The notes beneath the pieces are model-generated. The model made no database searches and was not told the DNA's origin. It saw only the letters and a program-made list of their open reading frames with translations. The position numbers were made by a program, and so were the translations under genes. Shown here piece after piece: positions 55,901 to 64,000 of a stretch of DNA of 64,000 bases. This DNA is from Antedon bifida (lineage: Eukaryota > Echinodermata > Crinoidea > Comatulida > Antedonidae), in contig OY727097.1 of assembly GCA_963402885.1 (NCBI GenBank), positions 10,974,001 to 11,038,000 on the forward strand, read 5' to 3'. Position 1 is the stretch's first letter; every line of letters starts with the position of its first letter.

Positions 55901-58900
55901 TCAATGTTATAAAATGATTCAAAATTAATTCAAGTCGTAACATCAGCGCTGTAAGCAAACAGTATTGCGTAAAACCAACCTAAATAATAATGGTGTGTAT
56001 GGTTAATAGTTTGGGAAAATACACCTCACACAATTCATAATTTTTTTTTTCTATTTTTTTTAGCTGCTGCAGGACTAAATTCAACTTACTTGGCTCGTTA
56101 TAATATATGCTATCAATCTTAGTTGCAGTGCTCTTGGTTGTTTTCGGCAGATGTAGAGGGTTATAGTTGCCAAGTTCCTTAACAAAAATCGTACAAAAGA
56201 TTAAGCTTGGTTCGCACTTGTACGCAACGCAATGACGTATGCGCACTGCTAATGAGTTGACCAATCAAAAGCGGCAGTTCGAACAATCCAACACATCGTG
56301 ATTCGTCAATTACTTACTGCGTATGTCCTTACGTTGCTTTCAAGTGGGAACCAAGCACCATTATAATACTAATTGTCACAAAACATGTAGGTTTTTAATA
56401 ATAAAACAAACATTGTGTAAAATAACATTAATTATGATTTTCGGGAGTAGAATGCTGACACGTAAAAACACAATGTATTCAATCGAGCTTTAAAAAAGAA
56501 ATATATACAAATTGCGAAAGGATACTTATCGACGGTAACATCATAAAAAGAGTTCCCAACGCGCTAAAGCACTGCTACCAATAAAACAAACATTATGTTA
56601 AACAATATTAATTGCGTTTTCTGCGAATAGATTGCTGGCACGTAATCATAAATATAAATTACTTAAATATGAAGTCTTTATTATTATTTTTGATTGAAAA
56701 AACTCAATAAACAGTTTTCTTTATAATATTTGAATGTACTATTAAATGTACTATTTTACCTCGTAAAAGTTATCAGAATCGTCGATTGTCTGATTGATAA
56801 CTTCAGGTGAACGATTGCTGGGAATTGTCGGTTCCAAGTATATATCATTGTTGGAAATAGCTATATCATTGTGTATAGTTCTTTCTGTCTCTTCAACAGT
56901 TGCAACTAAAAAAGTAACATACAGAACATTCTATGAATTGATGAGACGATTGTATGATTTGAAATTATCAGTGATACAATTGAGCATAGTATATAGGCCT
57001 ACAGATGCCGAATAATAATTAATAAACCTATTACTTTATGTAGTATTATCAATCTTTTCTTCATTCGCTTAGCTGCAATTTTATACGTAAGTTTTCAAAT
57101 AAATTGTATCCTCGCTCGCTGATCTGGGATTAGCTGGCCAGTTTAGATACGTCACTAACCGTTCCACTAGCGCTCGTTTTTTAAGTAGACGCCTGCCATA
57201 CTCCAACGTACAGTACATGCGCTCTGTCGGTAAAAAGAGATGGAACATCTGATGTCAGACTGATGCATATTATTGTGCTATTTTATCCATGATTTATCTA
57301 ACCTTTTCTGTTTGGTTTTTTATTTGAAAAAAGTTCAATATCTTTCGCTGTAGCTTCTTGGTAGAAACGTGCACACAGCTGATACTTTCTGAAAAATTAG
57401 AGTAAATACATACATTTAGGTTTATTATAAAAAGTATAGCCGTTAAGATAATTGAATTTAGATTTTCTGTTGTCACCTTCTGTATACATAGGAATGTTCT
57501 AGTTATGTAACTATTAACCTATGACCAATAATAATACTTTATTAGTTATTAATAAATAATTCTTATAATGTTACAATGTTCACATTCACAATTCCCGTTT
57601 AAGAACTTGGGCACTAACGGAAATAAATGTATGAAGCACAGTGTTCTGTCGTTAGATAACATTGAATCTACGAATTTGTTTAACACTGCCACTAGAATAT
57701 TATGTTAAGTGCATACCTTTTCTTAATCAAAACTATCATGATAAGTATGGCAATCAAGCAAGCTACAGATCCAGTAACTGATCCTATAATAACACCTACA
57801 GTAAGAAAAATATATATTGTGCTAATGACCAATGTGTACATGTATGCTATAATATCGCATACAAATAATTTACAGTTTAATGTACAGTGCATTCTCCGCA
57901 AATGAAATAACATTGAAAATTAATATTAATAACAATAGTATTACACTTACCACTCCAGTAACTATATACTATTTACAAAATCAATAGTTGTGTAAGTTTT
58001 TAAAATTATTTTACATTTTCCTATTGTTGCTCCACAAATAAATTTGTCTGCGTCAAGGATTTGACAAGAAGGTATTGCAACTATTTTTAATTTCATCAAA
58101 ATTGGACAACGGAAACTTCCCTTGCTTACGACCGTATTTTTAAGTAGATATTAATATTTAATAAAATATGAAAACCTCCGAAAATGTAAAATTACGTTAA
58201 TCTATAGAATTTTAAATGATGCATTTGACCATGTGCGGTGGTGTGCAGTACAATACTGTTGTTTTAAATAATTATATGGATAAAGCATGCAAACAAATTT
58301 GATTTTTTAGTTTACAAAAATAGGACAGTAAGGAAAATGGGCACACACCTGTGTTTGTTGATTCTAATGTTGTTATACTCGCTTCCTCTGAAAAGTTGCC
58401 ATACCCTTTTAATGTCATTGCTGCTACCTATTTACCAATTAACAATATAAATTATTAAACCAATAAATGATACAAAGTCATATTTTACAATGTTGAATTC
58501 ATAGTCTTACAATTCAAAATTGTAAATAAATGTAATTTATGCTTCAGTCTAAACTGGTACTGCTAATCGTATAGATAATCAATTTGGGTTAGAAACATTC
58601 TATTTTGAGAATGAGGATGGCCTGTTTGACCTTTTAGAACTCTCATCTTTTTCGTTAATAGTTCAAGTTCAAGAACAATAAGTCCATGTGTCTATTTTTT
58701 TTCCTGTTTTTATTTTTATCAACAGGTATGTTTTCTAGATAAGCTTACTTTCACCAAGTAAATTGTATTTGGAAGAACGTCATCTTGTATTTCTATGTCT
58801 TGTGCTGTAGTTGTTTTAAACATCTCCTCAGTGTTATCTGATGTGATAGAGATTTTGTACAACTCAACTTTACAAGAATTTATAGAAGATGGAGACCATT

Positions 58901-61900
58901 CTAAAGAAATAGACAACTGTGTAGATGACGTTTTAGTTATAGTTGGTATCCCTGGAACTAAAAAGAAGAATATTTATTTGATATATGCATACTGTAAAAA
59001 CGATAAATACTGTACATGGACATTAAAAATAACCAACTATCATTATCACATCATTATAATTCTTAAGTATTTTGTATCGGAAAACAGAGTTTAACAAAAA
59101 CGTGACATTTTGATAATAATAATACTATACTCAATTTAGCAAGGGCGTTTTTTCTAAACATACATGCGGTCCGTGTTGTCATTATCGTTTTGTCGGCGGG
59201 ACCAGTGACGTTTTGAAATGATGCAGATACTTCAAATGTATAAGTAGTACATGGTTGTATATCGTTGTCAAATAGAAGCTGAGTTTCTTCCGTAGTTCCT
59301 ACTTGAATATTACCATTGTCTGCGCTTAGTGAGTAATGATACATTATCTTGCTTTCCACTTCTTTGCTACATCTTGATTCATTCCATGATATAAATATTG
59401 ATCGTTCTTCAATTGTGTGTTTTTGTAACTTGACCTCTATATAATATGATTGTATATGTTATCAATAATCATTGTATCAATATTCTGTTCTACGGTATTT
59501 CAGACTCATTACATCCAGATATAGAAATCAAACATTAAAAAGATAGTAGAAAGGAGACTTTATAACATGAGTGCGATTACTATATAATAATACATAAACT
59601 TTTATTCTTAGCATAGAGAATTTGATTATCTGAATATGCTTCATTCCATGCAACTAATCACAATTATAAATATTAATTCTAAATAATCTATTGTATTGTG
59701 ATTAATTGGAGGGTAAATTTGGTGGAAACATAGCTTAAAAAAGGTGTATCAACGACCAGTTATGCTTATTAGGTCTAACATGGTCTTATGATACATAGCC
59801 TACCTGACGGTGCTGTTAGTTGTTTGTATTCCTCACTCCATGGTCCAATAAAATGTTCATTATTAACTAATCTTGCTTTAAAACTGTATTCAATGCATTC
59901 CGATAGATTTTTAAAATTCAAAGAATTCTCGCAATCTGTTTCATTGACAATGTTTATTTCCGCATTTGGTAATTTAACTTGAGCTTGATAAAGTAGAATG
60001 TCGTCACATTGAATTTTCTCAATACTGTCATCAGCCACCTGTAATATTAATCAGAAGCCTACTGAATGATTTTTCATTTTGCAACCGTTACTTTTCATTT
60101 GAATTTGAATAAAATGTTTGCTGCAGACCTATGTAAGACGATAAATGTAAACTCGTTTCTTTACTTTACTTGTTTTGAGATTCGTAAGCGCCTATGTTAA
60201 ATAGTTGAACTCATGTTATTCTTCTTGTTATTGTTGATGGTACTATTAATGGTACTAATTACCATTTGTGTTGGTTTAAAAACAATATAAAATAAAACAG
60301 TTTACGTTTACCTGAATATTGATCCCAATTTCTTTTCCAGAAACAGACGTGAATAACACGTTCGGCGAAATCATTGGTTCTATTCATTTAAATACAGGCA
60401 TTAAACAATTGTTACAGTATTAATACAAAAACATAGGCTGATATAATGCCTCATGCATAATGCATGAGGCGTTATTATAAGCCATTGTATTATAGACATA
60501 CATTTTTCATCAAGTCAATAATACAATATAAATACTTCTTAGTAAAAGTAAAGGGAAAAGGCAAATGAAACTCGCCATAATCACCTAATTCTCTTGTTCT
60601 TCATAGTCTACCATTTTTAGTCGCGTGGACGCGACTCAATAGTTCACTATGTCGGTCGGTCGGTCTGTCGGTCTGTCGTTCTGTCGGTCTGTCTGTCGGT
60701 TCGGTATCACTATGCGTTTTATCGCTTTTCTGTACTTTTTTAACTGTTTTGATGTACAGAAAAGTTTTGAAGTACATTACTTTTTGAAAGTTCATTTTTT
60801 TCTGAGAGCACGTGACTTATGGCTGTTGGCCTTGTTTTTATATAATTAATATTTATGATGATGAGGCTACAAACACATAGAATAAAGTAAGAAATAGATA
60901 CGTTATATGTTTACCTGAGCAAACTGATTGCGTTATCCCCTGTGGACTTGGTGGACCAGTTGATTCTGTATTATAAACGTTTCTTGAATGTCGAGCGTAA
61001 AATACAATATTGTCATTAGGTTCAAGTCTTGTTATATTCACAATATTAGAATTTCTGCTTTTCACAACTGACCATTTGCTATCTGTACTCAACCTGTACC
61101 AAAGTTGATGGTGTATGATGATTCCTGTTCCATAATCTTCACCATAGATCCAGCTAACGTCAAAAGAAATGGATGTTGCCATCTGTTTAATGACTCTTGG
61201 TAGTTCTCTCAGGTAAGGTAAAGCTTAATCATAATATCAAAGAAGTTAGGTTAAATTGCCCAGAATTAAAACTCTATAAGGCTATATACCTACACCACAC
61301 AGAATAAACATTGGATTGTAAACAAAACAGATCTGATCAATCAAAAATATTTAGATAAGGTCTATCGCCAAAGCGACGTTATTCTACGAATTTTCTAGAT
61401 TTTACTATGATAATTTGGTTTATAGTATGACTAAGTAAGCGAACTAAAAGAATAACACGTACCGATACTGCAGTTGGGTCCAGCCCATGCTTCATCACAT
61501 CCATTATCACAGCTTCCATCCTCCCGATTACAAGTATCAGAGTTGTTGCAATGACATGGGTAATTACACATTTCGCCAAAGTAACCCATAGGGCATGAGT
61601 ATGTTGTTACTACAGTTTAAAATTAATTAGTTGATGTCTTCAATTCAGAGTTTTTAAGTTTTTGTGGAAATGATAGATAGTAACATTACACATTTGCTCT
61701 TTATTCTGACTAAAATTAATTTTAAGATTATGTTTGAATAGGCCTAACTATACTTATTTAAACTTTATAGAAAAAAAATTAAATATATGACTATTTAATA
61801 CCATATTACTGATTTACCTTGACATTGTGGGCCTTCATATCCTTCAGAGCAAGTAGATGTACAACCTGTTGCATTGTGACAATAATCGCAATTGCATTTC

Positions 61901-64000
61901 ATTTGACATCCGGATCCATAATATCCCTTATCGCAATCTTAAACAAACATTATGTTATTAAATTAGTGAGAATGTGCATACGGAATGCAAATATTATACA
62001 GATATTATATTAAAATATATTTAGGCATTTTGATTCATACTGAGGCCGTCAGCATTAATGACAAGGATACATGCTTAAATATCTGTCTACAATTTTAGAC
62101 ACTTTTATTTTATTGCCACAATTATTATTATTATGAATACTATAATTATTAGTATACGGTGATTGGTATAACGTGGCTCGACAACTGATTATATAGTCTG
62201 TGTATATTTTATAATCTAATGCTACCTCATTAGATTTGGACGGAAGTAATATTGTAACTATAATTTTACCATCTCCACAATCCAATCCTTGGTATCCAGC
62301 AGTACAACTGCAGCCAACCGGATCTGGTGGACATATAAAGGAACCTCTGCAAGCATGTGTATTTCCAGGTATATAAGAACACTGTGTCCGACAATCAAGA
62401 CCCCACTTGTTATATCCACATGCTATGAAAATGAAACGAATGCGGTGATGAACATTCATCCATTGTTTTTATTTTGTAAATGATAACAACTGAAGATGAT
62501 CAAATTTAATTGTGTGTGAATGTACTTTGTTATACAGCTGAAGTTATTTGAAAAAGAAAGAATCAAATAACGTTTATAATATAAAAAATATTACTTGATT
62601 AATGGACATGTTAAAGTAAAATAGAATAAAAATAGAAAGAAACAAATAAACAAGATGAAATATAAAGTAGCTTAGTTGAAAATATAGTAGGACTCTAAGT
62701 AGAGAATAGCAGTGCATACATTACGGTAAAATGTATGTTTTTTTACATTCTAAAACCATAGGCCTATCGTTATACACATATTCCATTGCTTCATAGAAAG
62801 TTCTATTAACTGTTAAACCAAAATAATACAACTATTTCAATCTCAATTTCCGAATTTTAAGTATAAAACACGCCACTCATAATATCATATCATTATTGCT
62901 AATCTAGGCTGATTCTTTAATGATTCTTCAGTGTTTAAACTTCATTGTCAGCCAAGTTGTATTTGTTATCATGTCTTGGTGGTTAATGAAAGATTTTGGG
63001 ATTGAATTCTGATACTACATGATGAGTTTTGATCATAAAACATTGCCACATGATTAGAACGCAATAGGAACTGTTACCACTACATAAATACGTACCCATT
63101 TCACATTGCATCCCAGTAAATCCGGCAGTACAAACACACAACCCCGTTTTGTCATCACACACTCCACCATTGTAACAAACTGGACAATCCATTTCACAAG
63201 CTGGTGGATTCCACTTTGGGGATGGACAATCTTAAATTTGTACGGTAATGTTTATCTTATGATTTTGTAAAAAAAATATATAGAAAAACACTCCCAGACA
63301 CCAGCATACAATTATTTTTTACGAGTTACACTATCTTTAAACATATATATTTTCAACAGGTAAATATAACGTTCATGAACTGAGCTGAACTTAAGTAAAA
63401 AATAGATATGAATTTGCAACAAACCAGCGCTTTAAATTTATATATTTATCTAGTGGAAAACATAAAACAGGCTTTCTGTCGAAGTTAGAGACTCGGTTGA
63501 TGATTATAAAGCCTAGCAAAGCTATTTTATTTTATCATCTAATATTGGCATGTAGTTCCGAGAATAGGGCTTACTTACTAAGCTCGACCTTTTAAAACAT
63601 AAAATATTATAATTTCAAATGTATAATATTGTAAGTGAGCGCTTTCATACAGTAGCCTTAATTGATATTATTTTCTTTTCACAGAATAGGATATTTGCTT
63701 ATTATATAAGACCAAACTTATGTAGGCCTACATTTTGTACCCTATCCTAAGGCTCAATGCGTTGTAGAATGTGGAACAGATTATGCCTATTACTGAGTAA
63801 AATGAAATGTACAGTATTTGTCCATATGTATTTATTTTAAACCTTTTAAAATTAACTTACCTCTTACAATCAGCCTCATTATTCCAATATCACCATCAGG
63901 AGCACCATCAAGAAAACATTCATATACACCGCCATCTTGAGCTCGTACGTTATCAATCTTGACCGACTGTGTGTTGTTCCATATGACGTTACCATAATTA
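47367..64000 (-). CDS. Receptor-type tyrosine phosphatase 'C' (5' end outside window)
   Basis: Paralog of B with the same exon order. From the window edge: 63861..64000 (Ig, partial), 63096..63230, 62270..62422, 61818..61937, 61463..61609 (EGF x4), 60915..61223, 60312..60379, 59804..60038, 59164..59436, 58749..58951, 58349..58427 (FN3 x4), 57717..57795 (TM), 57303..57388, 55518..55726, 55149..55236, 54656..54732, 53963..53999, 53391..53488, 53054..53176, 51844..52007, 51376..51511, 50363..50509 (D1), 49835..49913, 49622..49704, 49094..49357, 48614..48765, 47789..47924, 47367..47432 (D2). Phases agree throughout. D1 has WPD and HCSTGAGRTG, so probably active. D2 has WQV for WPD and VCQDGAMC, so even the P-loop Arg is gone. 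Signal peptide and first Ig-like exon lie right of the window. Confidence 0.9.
48960..49046 (+). repeat. ATG/GATGAT microsatellite
   Basis: Irregular (ATGATG)n/(GATGAT)n run in a gene C intron. It produces Met-rich and Ile-rich spurious frames. Confidence 0.85.
50363..55236 (-). CDS. Gene C: catalytic PTP D1 exons
   Basis: 55149..55236 (KNKDDNVIP, where B has KNRYSNVIP), 54656..54732 ([18 protein letters not shown]), 53963..53999, 53391..53488 ([19 protein letters not shown]), 53054..53176, 51844..52007 ([24 protein letters not shown]), 51376..51511 (TGAGRTGTIISIFAMLDM) and 50363..50509 ([17 protein letters not shown]). Catalytic Asp, Cys and Arg are present. The 54656 exon uses a GC donor. 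Confidence 0.9.
50893..51225 (+). repeat. Interspersed repeat (common marine-invertebrate type)
   Basis: Contains CACCGGGGTAACTCCCTACT, ATTCTTTAAAGTGTACACAGG and GGCCTCGAACCCTTGCCGAT. A partial inverted copy lies at 42598. In a gene C intron. The 63-codon frame inside is not a gene. Confidence 0.55.
52424..52590 (-). pseudogene. Partial duplicate of the gene C WPD exon
   Basis: 52424..52529 repeats the 5' two thirds of exon 51844..52007 ([17 protein letters not shown] to DFIH) with its acceptor and about 60 bp of upstream intron, then stops before the HC P-loop half. No donor follows. Offset about 522 bp. Inclusion would truncate D1, so it is probably a dead exon. Confidence 0.85.
52591..52697 (+). 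repeat. Hairpin/CGGT repeat, copy 4
   Basis: Starts TTTTAGTCGCGTGCGTGCAA, continues ACTATGTCGGTCGGTTGGTC and ends GCACGCGACTGCAGCCATGA ATATGGCCTTG. It interrupts the duplicated intron block. The original block (52060-52110) reads straight through without it. Confidence 0.8.
55518..57795 (-). CDS. Gene C: transmembrane and juxtamembrane exons
   Basis: 57717..57795 encodes GVIIGSVTGSVACLIAILIM IVLIKK, the single TM helix. 57303..57388 (KYQLCARFYQEATAKDIELF) and 55518..55726 (LDLEPSNKNLLGTTNQEIA, LSKNVDPINGFEKDFE) continue in phase (2 to 1 to 0). The exons between them at 56090 and 56760 do not fit this frame and are listed separately. Confidence 0.8.
56090..56177 (-). pseudogene. Duplicate of the D1-entry exon (gene C)
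   Basis: 88 nt, the same length and phase as 55149..55236. Encodes ELGNYNPLHLPKTTKSTATK and ends YYNEP where the paralogs read DNVIP. It has lost the KNRY motif. Could be an alternative or dying exon. Confidence 0.6.
56204..56357. mobile_element. MITE with TIR AGCTTGGTTCGCACTTG
   Basis: Left GCTTGGTTCGCACTTG, right CAAGTGGGAACCAAGC: 16-bp inverted ends with one mismatch, about 154 bp in total, no coding capacity. It lies within 30 bp of the acceptor of the duplicate exon 56090..56177. Confidence 0.8.
56760..56903 (-). pseudogene. Duplicate juxtamembrane exon (gene C), out of frame
   Basis: Splice sites TTTTTTAG and GTAAAAT bound 144 nt. Read in the frame that matches the paralogs (DIAISNNDIYLEPTIPSN, ending DNFYE) it needs phase 0 at its start, but the preceding exon 57303..57388 ends in phase 1, which would give a stop inside it. 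Probably decayed, or used from another start. Confidence 0.5.
58349..61223 (-). CDS. Gene C: four fibronectin type III domains
   Basis: FN3-1 60915..61223 (SISFDVSWIYGEDYGTG), FN3-2 60312..60379 plus 59804..60038 (LSECIEYSFKARLVNN, GPWSEEY), FN3-3 59164..59436 ([23 protein letters not shown]), FN3-4 58749..58951 plus 58349..58427 (SISLEWSPSSINSC, GYGNFSEEAS). Same split and phase pattern as gene B. Confidence 0.85.
60444..60474. repeat. Perfect-type palindrome
   Basis: TAATGCCTCATGCAT followed by AATGCATGAGGCGTTA: 14-15 bp arms with almost no loop, in a gene C intron. Confidence 0.8.
60613..60839 (+). repeat. Hairpin/CGGT repeat, copy 5 (long form)
   Basis: Starts TTTTTAGTCGCGTGGACGCG ACTC, then ACTATGTCGGTCGGTCGGTC and further GTCTGTCGGT units, GGTATCACTATGCGTTTTAT and ends GACTTATGGCTGTTGGCCTT G. 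The apparent [11 protein letters not shown] frame on the minus strand comes from the repeat. Confidence 0.8.
61463..64000 (-). CDS. Gene C: Ig (partial) and four EGF-like exons
   Basis: 63861..64000 encodes the end of the Ig domain ([18 protein letters not shown]) and continues past the window. EGF exons: 63096..63230 ([19 protein letters not shown]), 62270..62422 ([34 protein letters not shown]), 61818..61937 ([19 protein letters not shown]) and 61463..61609 ([18 protein letters not shown]). All phase 1-1, very close to gene B. Confidence 0.86.

Noticed and set aside
60601..60795. Asp/Arg/Pro/Thr repeat frame ([11 protein letters not shown])
   Set aside because: Produced by the (CGGT)n part of hairpin repeat copy 5; the same artefact appears at 2302-2529.
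1..64000. CRISPR arrays, operons, bacterial or phage genes
   Set aside because: None seen. All confident genes are intron-containing animal genes.

Overview
The window is animal nuclear DNA: AT-rich, small phase-matched exons with GT-AG splice sites, and many short interspersed repeats. Domain content (adhesion GPCR with LDLa repeats, receptor tyrosine phosphatases with Ig, EGF and FN3 modules), CR1/jockey-type LINE debris and a strikingly frequent palindrome TAGGCCTA suggest a marine invertebrate, possibly a deuterostome such as an echinoderm or hemichordate. The taxon is inference only.

Layout: (1) 1-3.64 kb, minus strand: a decayed receptor-type protein tyrosine phosphatase (RPTP) fragment ('A'), with a LINE 3' end inside one exon, a 28-nt frameshifting deletion in another, and a missing exon. 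(2) 4.64-24.4 kb, plus strand: a complete adhesion GPCR gene of 19 exons (769 codons plus stop), with signal peptide, three LDLa modules plus a degenerate one, Thr/Ser-rich stalk, GAIN/GPS and seven TM helices. Its introns carry a LINE, MITEs and a tandem/inverted repeat family. (3) 24.4-27.3 kb: repeats only. (4) 27.3-44.5 kb, minus strand: complete RPTP gene 'B' of 30 exons. All phases agree and give 1480 codons plus stop: signal peptide, Ig-like, Ig, four EGF-like, four FN3, one TM, active-looking PTP D1, degenerate PTP D2. (5) 44.5-47.4 kb: intergenic debris. (6) 47.4-64 kb and beyond, minus strand: paralogous RPTP gene 'C', cut by the window edge inside its Ig exon. It has the same exon order as B but more erosion in D2 and several partly duplicated exons.

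B and C form a head-to-tail tandem array. A is a third, dead relative beyond the opposite-strand GPCR. The Ig-EGF part of B and C resembles the ectodomain of Tie (angiopoietin receptor) kinases, but the cytoplasmic part is a tandem phosphatase rather than a kinase. D1 keeps the WPD loop and HCS(A/T)GAGRTG loop. D2 has WQ in place of WPD and VCQ in place of HCS, so D2 is probably a non-catalytic regulatory or binding domain. The most useful side observation is a small hairpin-bearing repeat family whose mobility is visible inside the window, because paralogous sites exist with and without it.
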